Assembly (NCBI GenBank): GCA_001751225.1 | Contig: MAXT01000141.1 | Location: forward strand, 1 to 7,357 | Reading direction: 5' to 3' | DNA from: Desulfuromonadales bacterium C00003107 | GTDB lineage: Bacteria > Desulfobacterota > Desulfuromonadia > Desulfuromonadales > Syntrophotaleaceae | Length of the DNA: 7,357 bases | Shown here: one piece after another, positions 1 to 7,140 of the stretch | Layout: the number at the start of each line of letters is the position of its first letter | Numbering within the stretch: position 1 is the first letter of the stretch | Position numbers and translations under genes: made by a program | The notes under the pieces: generated by a model | Databases searched by the model: none | Told to the model about the DNA's origin: nothing | What the model saw: only the letters and a program-made list of their open reading frames with translations

Positions 1-994
<994 letters not shown>

Positions 995-999
995 TTGAT

Positions 1000-1557
1000 A
1001 TGTCCAGCTCTGTCATGAATGAAGCCAAAAAGGCGATGGAGAAGTCGATCGAAGCTCAGAAAAAAGAGTTGCAGCGGGTACGTACCGGCCGCGCTTCCGT
1101 TTCCCTGCTTGATGATGTCATGGTCGATTACTACGGCACTCCAACGCCCTTGGTTCAAGTCGGTACTCTGGCTATTCCCGAGGCGCGTATGATCACTATT
1201 CAACCCTGGGAAAAAAACCTGATTCCGGAGATTGAAAGGGCCATTTTCAAGGCTGACCTCGGTTTGAATCCCATTTCCGACGGGCTGCTGATACGGCTCA
1301 ATCTTCCGCCTCTGACTGAAGAGCGGCGTAAAGAGATGGCAAAGTTGGTGCGGCGCATGGCTGAGGATACCAAGGTGGCGATTCGCAATGCACGACGGGA
1401 TGCCAACGAGGCCTTAAAAAAGCTGCAGAAGGACAAAGAGATTTCCGAAGACGACCAGAAACGGGGCGAGAAGGAAATCCAGGACCTCACCGATCAATTT
1501 ATTAAATTGGCCGATGAGGTAGTTGACCATAAGGAAAAAGAGATCATGGAGATCTGA
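1000..1557 (+). CDS. frr: Ribosome recycling factor
   Basis: Ribosome recycling factor works with EF-G to split the post-termination ribosome and release mRNA and tRNA. The product is 185 residues, exactly the E. coli length. Family signatures are RVRTGRAS (residues 26-33; R28 aligns with E. coli R28), [43 protein letters not shown] and RRDANE followed by [10 protein letters not shown] start it at ATG 1000 rather than the in-frame GTG 991 that overlaps the pyrH stop, for two reasons: the Shine-Dalgarno AAAGGAGA (983-990) has a 9-base spacer to ATG 1000 but none to GTG 991, and ATG 1000 gives the exact family length and residue register. The gene starts 5 bases after the pyrH stop. It is the last gene of its transcript, judging by the terminator that follows. 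Confidence 0.97.
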   Translation: MSSSVMNEAKKAMEKSIEAQKKELQRVRTGRASVSLLDDVMVDYYGTPTPLVQVGTLAIPEARMITIQPWEKNLIPEIERAIFKADLGLNPISDGLLIRLNLPPLTEERRKEMAKLVRRMAEDTKVAIRNARRDANEALKKLQKDKEISEDDQKRGEKEIQDLTDQFIKLADEVVDHKEKEIMEI

Positions 1558-1633
1558 GCGGATCTTTCCCGTTTTGGGCTAACAGCAGTTTGTGTTGTTT
1601 AGTTTGGATGGGCCTTGATTTTATCCCGCATCA

Positions 1634-1671
1634 AGAGCAGGGGCACCGTACTCGGCGCCCCTGCTTTCTTT
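1634..1671 (+). terminator. Intrinsic terminator after frr
   Basis: A 9-bp perfect stem, AGCAGGGGC (1636-1644) with GCCCCTGCT (1657-1665), continues inward past an A/C mismatch into CCG/CGG around a TACT tetraloop. The run TTTCTTT (1665-1671) follows. Directly upstream, CTTGAT (1614-1619) and ATCAAG (1630-1635) form a second 6-bp hairpin abutting the first, so the two could stack. It closes the tsf-pyrH-frr transcript. A weaker third hairpin, AGCTC 1682-1686 with GAGCT 1694-1698 followed by TTTT, may add to termination. Confidence 0.85.
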
Positions 1672-1757
1672 AAGAATGCTCAGCTCTTGCTGGGAGCTTT
1701 TAGGTTGTGATAGTCTGTATCGATCAGTGACTTGACTCTAGGGCGGTAGCACAAACC

Positions 1758-2480
1758 ATGCGTATCCCTCAACATCTTGCAATCATCATGGACGGTAACG
1801 GTCGGTGGGCCGAACAGCAACAGCTGCCGCGGATTTTTGGTCACCGTCAGGGGGTTGAAACCGTTCGGACGGTGGTCAAGGAATGCCGGGCACTTGGTAT
1901 TCCCCATCTGACCCTGTACGCCTTCAGTTCCGAAAATTGGGGTCGGCCGGCGGCCGAGGTAGCTGCATTGATGGAGTTGCTGGGGCTGTTTCTGGCCCAG
2001 GAGCTTGAGACTTTAATGGCCGAGGACATTCGGTTGCGGGTAATTGGCAATACTTCTTTGTTGCCTGTGAAGGTACGCCAGGTACTAGAGGATACCATTC
2101 AACGTACTGCCGGCAACCACCGGTTGGTGTTGACTCTGGCTCTGTCCTATGGGGCACGGGATGAGATCCTGCGGGCGGTACAGTCTTTGGCCACCGAGGT
2201 GCAGGAGGATAAACTTGCTGTCGCTGAAATCGATGAATCGCGTTTCAGCGCCGCTCTCGATACCGCCGGCCTTCCTGACCCGGACCTGTTGATTCGCACC
2301 AGCGGCGAAATGCGTATTAGTAACTTTCTCCTCTGGCAGTTGGCTTACGCCGAACTTTATTTTACCGAAGTGTTGTGGCCTGATTTTTCAGCGGACGAAT
2401 TGCGCCGGGCTCTCGATGCCTTTACTGCCAGGCAGCGGCGCTTCGGCCTGACTGCTGCGCAGAGCCCTTCTGATAGTTGA
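1758..2480 (+). CDS. uppS: Undecaprenyl diphosphate synthase (cis-prenyltransferase)
   Basis: UppS adds eight isopentenyl units in cis to farnesyl diphosphate. The product is the C55 lipid that, after dephosphorylation, carries peptidoglycan and O-antigen units across the inner membrane. The protein is 240 residues and shows the cis-prenyltransferase motifs in order: MDGNGRWA (11-18, with catalytic D12), FGHRQG, the YAFSSENW block, and LLIRTSGEMRISNFLLWQ followed by YAELYF and LWPDF. R180, R186 and S188 correspond to E. coli R194, R200 and S202, a constant offset of 14 explained by a shorter N-terminus. An in-frame stop at 1728-1730 and no other start codon before 1758 leave ATG 1758 as the only reasonable start. 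Its ribosome site is weak (AGGGCGG at 1740-1746, spacer 11). It is the first gene after the frr terminator and so should have its own promoter; I see no clear one. Confidence 0.97.
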   Translation: MRIPQHLAIIMDGNGRWAEQQQLPRIFGHRQGVETVRTVVKECRALGIPHLTLYAFSSENWGRPAAEVAALMELLGLFLAQELETLMAEDIRLRVIGNTSLLPVKVRQVLEDTIQRTAGNHRLVLTLALSYGARDEILRAVQSLATEVQEDKLAVAEIDESRFSAALDTAGLPDPDLLIRTSGEMRISNFLLWQLAYAELYFTEVLWPDFSADELRRALDAFTARQRRFGLTAAQSPSDS

Positions 2481-2483
2481 GAT

Positions 2484-2491
2484 AAAAGGAG
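2484..2491 (+). promoter_or_regulatory. Shine-Dalgarno for cdsA, pointing to an ATT start
   Basis: AAAAGGAG lies between the uppS stop and the open frame of cdsA and is the strongest ribosome site nearby. Nine bases downstream is ATT (2501-2503), in frame with cdsA. No ATG, GTG or TTG occurs at a suitable distance. The site therefore marks ATT as the probable initiation codon. Confidence 0.75.
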
Positions 2492-2500
2492 TAACGTCCC

Positions 2501-3301
2501 ATTAAACAACGGATTCTGACGGCTATTATTGCTCTGCCCTTACTGCTCCTGATTATTCAGTTTAGCAGTCCCTTCTGGTTCACTCTGTTCACCAGCCTGG
2601 TAGCGGCCGTGGCTCTGTATGAGTTCTATCATATGAGTTTAGCTGATAACCGGAAGCCGGAACGCGTGCTGGCCATCGTTTATGGAGCTCTGCTGGTGCC
2701 TTTGTGTGCGGTGCAGCAGGTTCTGGCCCTGCAGGCCGGGCTCGTTCTGGGCATGATCCTTTTTGGTCTGATCTTTCTGTGGCGTTTTGGTGAGTTGGAA
2801 CTGGTGGTTCAGCAGTTGGCGCTGCTATTGTTTGGTTTTATCTATGTGCCCCTGTTGTTAGGCCACCTGGTGCTTTTGCGCACGCTTCCCTTTGGGCGGG
2901 AGTGGATCTACCTAGTCTTGCTGATTGTCATGGCCTCCGATACGGGAGCCTATTTCAGCGGCATCTCCCTGGGCCGGCATAAACTTTATCCGGCCATCAG
3001 TCCTAATAAGAGTGTCGAGGGGGCCATCGGTGGACTCCTAGGCGGCCTGCTAGCAGCCTTTGTCGCACGTTACACTTTCTTTCCTGCCCTGGATGTCGTT
3101 GACTGTCTGTTGCTGGGGTTGGGGCTGGGGGCGATGTCTCAGCTTGGCGATCTCTTTGAGTCGATGCTTAAACGCTCCTTCGGAGTCAAGGATTCTGGAA
3201 CGATAATCCCCGGGCACGGCGGAATCCTTGATCGCCTCGACAGTCTGTTGCTTGCCTTTCCTCTGGCCTTTTATTACGGTTGGTATATTTTGGGTCGTTA
3301 G
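2501..3301 (+). CDS. cdsA: Phosphatidate cytidylyltransferase (CDP-diglyceride synthase), probable ATT start
   Basis: CdsA is an inner-membrane enzyme that makes CDP-diacylglycerol from CTP and phosphatidic acid, the branch point for all major phospholipids. The C-terminal family signature is intact at residues 221-247: S221, K224-R225, K230-D231, PGHGG (237-241) and DRLD (244-247), the conserved metal and substrate site. The rest is a series of hydrophobic membrane segments. Beginning at ATT 2501 gives 266 residues and an N-terminus (M)KQRILTAIIALPLLLLII typical of the family. The first conventional start, GTG 2609, would remove 36 residues including the first membrane segment and has no good ribosome site. 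The frame is closed upstream by TAA 2492-2494. An AAAAGGAG site sits 9 bases before the ATT. A sequencing error at the third base of the start codon remains possible. The gene follows uppS by 20 bases. Confidence 0.93.
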   Translation: MKQRILTAIIALPLLLLIIQFSSPFWFTLFTSLVAAVALYEFYHMSLADNRKPERVLAIVYGALLVPLCAVQQVLALQAGLVLGMILFGLIFLWRFGELELVVQQLALLLFGFIYVPLLLGHLVLLRTLPFGREWIYLVLLIVMASDTGAYFSGISLGRHKLYPAISPNKSVEGAIGGLLGGLLAAFVARYTFFPALDVVDCLLLGLGLGAMSQLGDLFESMLKRSFGVKDSGTIIPGHGGILDRLDSLLLAFPLAFYYGWYILGR

Positions 3302-3312
3302 CGGCCTCGTTG

Positions 3313-3336
3313 CTGTGGGTGTTTTTTACCCAGCAG
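3313..3336 (+). other. Hairpin in the cdsA-dxr gap
   Basis: CTGTGGGT (3313-3320) pairs with ACCCA-g-CAG (3328-3336) as eight base pairs with one bulged G, around a GTTTTTT loop. It lies about 10 bases upstream of the dxr ribosome site. The T run is in the loop rather than after the stem, so it does not look like a terminator for the + strand. A role in mRNA stability or dxr expression is only a guess. Confidence 0.3.
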
Positions 3337-3361
3337 AGGTTCCCGAAAGGTAATTGGATTG

Positions 3362-4519
3362 ATGAAAAGACTTGGCGTTCTGGGTTCGACCGGCTCGATC
3401 GGTGTCAGCACCCTGGAGATTGTGGCGGCCCATCCCGATCAGTACCGGATCGTCAGTCTCTCCGCCGGCAACAATCTGCCGCGCCTTAAGGAGCAGATTC
3501 GCCGCTTTCGTCCGCAATTAGTTTCGGTGCTCTGCCCCGAGGCCGCGGCTCAGTTGCGAGATGACCTGGGTGACGACGGCCCACGGGTCTACTCCGGGGT
3601 CGAAGGTCTGATCGCCTGTGCCAGTCATGAACAGATCGACATGGTGGTGACGGCGGTGGTCGGGGCGGCCGGTCTGATTCCGACCATGGCAGCCATTGAG
3701 GCGGGTAAAGATATCGCCTTGGCCAATAAGGAGACCCTGGTTACGGCCGGTCCCCTGGTGATGGCAGCGGTAGCCCGGAAGGGGGTGCGCCTCTATCCTG
3801 TGGATAGCGAGCACTCCGCTATCTTTCAGTCCCTGGAAGGACACCAACGAGGCGATGTTCGGCGCCTGATTTTGACCGCTTCCGGTGGGCCTTTTCGCGA
3901 TAGCTCGGCGGCGGATTTGGAAAGAGTTACTCTGGCCGATGCCCTGGCCCATCCCAATTGGAACATGGGGCGCAAGATTACCATCGATTCGGCGACCATG
4001 ATGAACAAGGGGCTGGAGGTGATCGAAGCGCGCTGGCTGTTTGACCTCCCCGCGGAGCAAATTGCCGTGCATATTCATCCTCAGAGCATCGTCCATTCCA
4101 TGGTCGAATATGTCGATGGCGCCGTCATGGCGCAGCTTGGCATTCCGGATATGAAAACTCCCATCGCCTATGCCCTGTCCTACCCCGATCGTTTGCCCCT
4201 TGATCTTCCGCCCCTCGACCTGTGTGCTCTCCAGGACCTGTCTTTTGCCGAGCCGGACCTGGACAAGTTTCCCTGTTTGGCTCTGGCCTTCCATGCTCTG
4301 GCAACGGGGGGCACGGCGCCCGCGGTGCTAAATGCCGCCAATGAGGTGGCTGTCGATGCCTTTTTGCAAGAAAAGATCGCATTCCTCGATATTGCGGCTA
4401 TTGTCAACGAGGTTCTCGACCGCCACGTTCCCGCCGCTCTCGATCACATTGACGACGCCTTGCGCGCAGATTTATGGGGCCGCCAAGAAGCGCGCCGCAT
4501 GGTCGCGCAAAAGAGCTGA
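3362..4519 (+). CDS. dxr: 1-deoxy-D-xylulose 5-phosphate reductoisomerase
   Basis: Dxr (IspC) converts 1-deoxy-D-xylulose 5-phosphate to 2-C-methyl-D-erythritol 4-phosphate with NADPH and a divalent metal. It is the committed step of the MEP isoprenoid pathway and the target of fosmidomycin. The protein is 385 residues. It has the NADPH-binding GSTGSIG (8-14), ANKETLV, the metal/substrate motif DSEHSAIFQ (D148, E150), SGGPF, then [23 protein letters not shown] with E219 as the third metal ligand, and [15 protein letters not shown] 3362 gives the family start [11 protein letters not shown]. An in-frame TTG immediately before it (3359) would add one residue and actually has the better spacing (8 rather than 11 bases) from GAAAGG 3345-3350, so the exact start is slightly uncertain. 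Its product feeds the farnesyl diphosphate used by UppS two genes upstream. Confidence 0.98.
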   Translation: MKRLGVLGSTGSIGVSTLEIVAAHPDQYRIVSLSAGNNLPRLKEQIRRFRPQLVSVLCPEAAAQLRDDLGDDGPRVYSGVEGLIACASHEQIDMVVTAVVGAAGLIPTMAAIEAGKDIALANKETLVTAGPLVMAAVARKGVRLYPVDSEHSAIFQSLEGHQRGDVRRLILTASGGPFRDSSAADLERVTLADALAHPNWNMGRKITIDSATMMNKGLEVIEARWLFDLPAEQIAVHIHPQSIVHSMVEYVDGAVMAQLGIPDMKTPIAYALSYPDRLPLDLPPLDLCALQDLSFAEPDLDKFPCLALAFHALATGGTAPAVLNAANEVAVDAFLQEKIAFLDIAAIVNEVLDRHVPAALDHIDDALRADLWGRQEARRMVAQKS

Positions 4520-4531
4520 CCGGAGGCATCT

Positions 4532-5851
4532 ATGTTAACCATCATCGCCGGCATTATCATGCTCGGTATCCTGGTCTTTGTTCATGAGCTCGGTCATTTT
4601 ACCGTGGCCAAACTGGCCGGGGTCAAAGTGTTGAAATTCTCTCTTGGTTTTGGCCCGCGGCTCGTCTCTCGCCAGTGGGGGGAGACGGAATACATGATCT
4701 GCGCCATCCCTCTCGGCGGCTATGTGCAGATGCTGGGTGAAGGGGTCGAAGAGGACCAGCCCCTTAGCGATGAGGAGCGGAGCCGCTCCTTTGCCGAAAA
4801 GAGTGTCTGGCGGCGTTTGGCCATCATCGCTGCTGGACCCTTTATGAATCTGGTCTTGCCCTTTCTAATACTGCCTTTGGCTTTTATGGTCGGCATTAAC
4901 CTGCCGGCCTTTCTCGACCAGCCTGCTTGTGTTGGCTATGTGCTTCCTCAGTCGCCCGCCGCAGAGGCCGGGTTGCGCAGCGGCGATTGCATCGTTGCGG
5001 TCGGCGAGCAGCCGATCAATTCCTGGGTCGACGCCGACAAGGCTTTGCTTGCCCAGGCCGGGCAGGCGGCGGTGTTTGCCGTGCAGCGGGCCGGGACCCT
5101 TGAATCGATTGCTATTTCCGCCACTGACAGTAGTGCCGAAGGTCTGCAGGCCCTTGGCCTGGCGCCGGCTCAGGAAGCCGTGGTTGGCGCCCTTTCGCCT
5201 GGTATGCCGGCCCAGCAGGCGGGCCTGCTAATCGGGGACCGTATCCTCTCTGTCGATGGTGAAAGCATCGTTTCCTGGTACGACCTGAAGACTATCATTC
5301 AGCGGGCCGGAGGGGGCAGTCAGATATTTCTTGTGGAGCGAAATGCTCAACAACTGGAAATAAGCATTGTGCCTGCTCGCGGCGATGGGAAAAGTGAATT
5401 TTTGATCGGTATTGCACCGCAGGCTGAGACCGTTTTCAAACGCTTCCCCTTCAAGGAAGCCTTTAGACACGGCGTTGCCCGCAGTCGGGATCTGATTGAG
5501 CTAACCCTGACCTTTGTCCAAAAATTAGTCCTCGGCAAGGTTTCCTCCAGCAATATTGGCGGACCCATCACCGTGATTCAGGTGGCCGGTCAGGCCGCCC
5601 AGACTGATTTGGCCAGCGTCCTCTCGATCTTGGCTTTTCTCAGTATTCAACTTGGGATTCTGAATCTTTTCCCCATTCCGATTCTCGATGGCGGTCACTT
5701 ATTGTTCGGCATCTTTGAGCTGGTTTTCCGTCGTCCCTTGGCCCTGCGGGTGCGCGAAATAGCGCAACAGGTAGGCCTGCTGTTCATCGTGATGCTCATG
5801 GCGCTGGCTTTTTATAACGATATCCTAAGAGTCTTCAGCGGAGGACAATAA
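4532..5851 (+). CDS. rseP: Site-2 intramembrane zinc metalloprotease RseP
   Basis: RseP belongs to peptidase family M50 and cuts transmembrane segments within the inner membrane. In E. coli it releases sigma-E by cleaving the anti-sigma factor RseA after DegS, and it clears leftover signal peptides. The protein is 439 residues (E. coli 450). It begins with a membrane helix holding HELGH (18-22; zinc ligands H18 and H22, catalytic E19). A second hydrophobic segment follows near residues 105-125, then two PDZ domains (roughly 130-205 and 212-295; GYVLPQSPAAEAGLRSGD and VGALSPGMPAQQAG), and the third zinc-ligand motif NLFPIPILDGGH (N378, D386). ATG 4532 has a GGAGG five bases upstream and starts 12 bases after dxr. 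In E. coli bamA follows rseP; here the neighbour is tsaB. No anti-sigma substrate is encoded in the window. Confidence 0.97.
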   Translation: MLTIIAGIIMLGILVFVHELGHFTVAKLAGVKVLKFSLGFGPRLVSRQWGETEYMICAIPLGGYVQMLGEGVEEDQPLSDEERSRSFAEKSVWRRLAIIAAGPFMNLVLPFLILPLAFMVGINLPAFLDQPACVGYVLPQSPAAEAGLRSGDCIVAVGEQPINSWVDADKALLAQAGQAAVFAVQRAGTLESIAISATDSSAEGLQALGLAPAQEAVVGALSPGMPAQQAGLLIGDRILSVDGESIVSWYDLKTIIQRAGGGSQIFLVERNAQQLEISIVPARGDGKSEFLIGIAPQAETVFKRFPFKEAFRHGVARSRDLIELTLTFVQKLVLGKVSSSNIGGPITVIQVAGQAAQTDLASVLSILAFLSIQLGILNLFPIPILDGGHLLFGIFELVFRRPLALRVREIAQQVGLLFIVMLMALAFYNDILRVFSGGQ

Positions 5852-6567
5852 TGGCCGAGTGTCTTCTGACTGTCGATACCTCGACTCCCGCCGGCAGCGT
5901 GGCGCTTAGCCGTGGCGAAGAGCTGATTGGCGAAGTGCTGCTCAACCTTCGTTCCACCCACAGCGACCGCCTGCTACCGGCCGTGCAATTGCTGCTGCAG
6001 GATGCCGGTATGCAACTAGCTGAACTAGATGCATTCGGCATTGTGCTCGGTCCTGGTTCCTTCACCGGATTGCGGGTCGGAGTCGCAACCGTTAAGGGGC
6101 TGGCGCTAGCCACGGCCAAGCCGGTGGTTGGGGTTTCGTCTTTGCAAACCCTGGCCCTGCAGGTGCCTTATCCGGCCTATCCGTTGAGTGTCTGGCTCGA
6201 TGCTCGTAAACAGGAGGTCTATGCCGGACGCTATCACTGGGAAGGGGGCCTTCCGGTCGCTCTTGATAAGGAGCGGGTTGCCTCGCCGGAACAGTTGCTT
6301 GAAGAAATTTCTGAAGATATGTTGATCATCGGTAGCGGCGCTGCAGTCTACCGCTCTTTGATCGTGCGGCGCCTTGGTTCCCGTGCCCATTTTGTCCCTT
6401 GGCCCCTGCAGCAACCCCGCGCTTCTTCCGCTGCAGCATTGGCTCTGGCCGCTTTGCGTAATCAAGAGACGATTCCCCTGGAAATGCTGGAGCCCCGTTA
6501 TGTCAGGCTTTCGGAGGCTGAAATAATGCTGGCCAGGAGAGCTGGGGACAACCCGATTGAAGGTTGA
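5851..6567 (+). CDS. tsaB: tRNA t6A biosynthesis protein TsaB
   Basis: TsaB (YeaZ) is the scaffold partner of TsaD in the complex that, with TsaE and TsaC, installs N6-threonylcarbamoyl on A37 of ANN-decoding tRNAs. It has the ASKHA-type fold but is itself not the catalytic subunit. The protein is 238 residues (E. coli 231). It shows the N-terminal LLTVDTSTPAGSVAL (5-19), THSDRLLP (36-43), the hallmark GPGSFTGLRVG (67-77) and the C-terminal EPRYVRLSEAE. The ATG shares one base with the rseP stop (TAATG) and has GCGGAGGA (5838-5844) with a 6-base spacer, so translation is probably coupled to rseP. The C-terminus shows no RimI acetyltransferase fusion of the kind found in some bacteria. Confidence 0.96.
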   Translation: MAECLLTVDTSTPAGSVALSRGEELIGEVLLNLRSTHSDRLLPAVQLLLQDAGMQLAELDAFGIVLGPGSFTGLRVGVATVKGLALATAKPVVGVSSLQTLALQVPYPAYPLSVWLDARKQEVYAGRYHWEGGLPVALDKERVASPEQLLEEISEDMLIIGSGAAVYRSLIVRRLGSRAHFVPWPLQQPRASSAAALALAALRNQETIPLEMLEPRYVRLSEAEIMLARRAGDNPIEG

Positions 6568-6592
6568 CAAGGGTAGGGCGTTTCGCTATTTT
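6564..6592 (+). promoter_or_regulatory. Sigma-70-type promoter for the DUF465 gene
   Basis: A perfect -35 box TTGACA (6564-6569) and a -10 box TATTTT (6587-6592, four of six consensus bases) are separated by exactly 17 bases. The -35 box contains the tsaB stop codon. Transcription would begin near base 6600, giving a short leader of about 40 bases before the small gene. This suggests the gene is expressed separately from the uppS-tsaB operon. Assigned by eye only. Confidence 0.55.
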
Positions 6593-6638
6593 AAAGATGG
6601 TTTTCCGCTCTTTATCAACCCTTGCAGGGAGGTGCTGA

Positions 6639-6860
6639 ATGGAAGGACAGGATCTGGCTTCGCTCGAGCAGCTGTGGGACGAAAGGCCTCGTTTTCGTCT
6701 ACTTTTTGAAGAGCATTTGCTCTTGGAAAAACAGCTGTCCATGTTGGACCAAAGACCATATTTGACCCCTGAAGAAGAGCTTGAACGCAAAAAAATCCAA
6801 AAATTAAAGTTAGCGGGGAAGGACGAAATGGAACACATTAAGCGGGAGTTGACACTGTAA
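6639..6860 (+). CDS. Small DUF465/YdcH-family protein
   Basis: This is a 73-residue, highly charged, largely helical protein. It has the pattern of the DUF465 (YdcH) family: RPRFRLLFEEHLLLEKQL near residues 16-33, aligning with the family's ..PRF..LF..H..LD..I, then a turn containing proline and TPEEELERKK, and a C-terminal KLKLAGKDEMEHIKREL corresponding to the family's ..KLxLKDEM..I. It probably forms a short helical hairpin or coiled coil. No catalytic residue, signal peptide or membrane segment is visible, and the family has no well-established role. ATG 6639 is supported by an excellent ribosome site GGGAGGTG (6627-6634). Its own promoter upstream and terminator downstream suggest a monocistronic, possibly well-expressed gene. 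Family assignment is from pattern memory, so moderately sure. Confidence 0.8.
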   Translation: MEGQDLASLEQLWDERPRFRLLFEEHLLLEKQLSMLDQRPYLTPEEELERKKIQKLKLAGKDEMEHIKRELTL

Positions 6861-6880
6861 ACTTTCCCGGTGCCGGTTAT

Positions 6881-6920
6881 GAAAGGGTTTGGGCTGGTTG
6901 CCCGAACCCTTTCTATATTT
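6881..6920 (+). terminator. Intrinsic terminator after the DUF465 gene
   Basis: GAAAGGGTTTGGGC (6881-6894) pairs along all 14 bases with GCCCGAACCCTTTC (6900-6913), including one G-U pair, around a TGGTT loop. TATATTT follows. It lies 20 bases after the stop codon of the small gene and separates it from the ilvD leader. Confidence 0.85.
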
Positions 6921-7080
6921 AGCTCTGTTTTACTCTGGCCAAACTCTTGTTTGGTGGTGTGGCCTGTCCTGCAGATCTACTTTTTGACATAGGTATAGAT
7001 TAGACGCTGCTGCTCGCAGTTGTCTGTAACGATAAATCCAGAACTCACGTTTTTCCCTTGAGCGCGGGGCTGGATAAATT

Positions 7081-7140
7081 ATGGTTTTGAATACTGTTTT
7101 ACTTATCTTATCTGTACATAGAAAGGCTCTGATCGTATGA
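7081..7140 (+). CDS. Putative branched-chain amino acid-rich leader peptide of ilvD
   Basis: ATG 7081 opens a 19-codon frame, [19 protein letters not shown], ending at TGA 7138-7140. That stop overlaps the ilvD start as ATGA. Eleven of 19 residues are Val, Leu or Ile (four Val, five Leu, two Ile), as in the leader peptides that control ilv and leu operons in enterobacteria. The ilvD ribosome site (GAAAGG 7121-7126) lies inside this frame, so ribosomes translating or stalling here could affect ilvD initiation. There is no room for a terminator between the peptide and ilvD. A translational coupling or RBS-accessibility mechanism would therefore be needed rather than classical attenuation. Against it: its own ribosome site is weak (only GGA near 7073), and T-rich DNA naturally encodes Leu/Val/Ile. 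Function is inferred, not shown. Confidence 0.4.
   Translation: MVLNTVLLILSVHRKALIV

Noticed and set aside
1732..1737. TTGACT as a -35 box for uppS
   Set aside because: A start driven from it would fall inside uppS, past ATG 1758, and no -10 follows at the proper spacing.
2609..3301. cdsA beginning at GTG 2609
   Set aside because: It lacks a good ribosome site and would remove 36 residues including the first membrane segment, while the upstream in-frame sequence continues the CdsA N-terminus to the ATT at 2501.
3518..4294. 258-residue open frame on the minus strand
   Set aside because: It lies wholly antisense to dxr, whose motifs are intact, shows no recognisable domain, and is the type of long antisense frame common opposite GC-rich genes. 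The same applies to the minus-strand frames at 161-640, 856-1203 and 6106-6570.
6960..6974. Sigma-54-like TGGCCTGTCCTGCAG upstream of ilvD
   Set aside because: The GG and GC elements are separated by 8 bases rather than the required 10.
6984..7012. TTGACA at 6984-6989 as a promoter for ilvD
   Set aside because: The -35 match is perfect, but no -10-like sequence lies 16-18 bases downstream (GCTGCTG there). The nearby TATAGAT (6994-7000) is only four bases away and has no -35 at the right distance.
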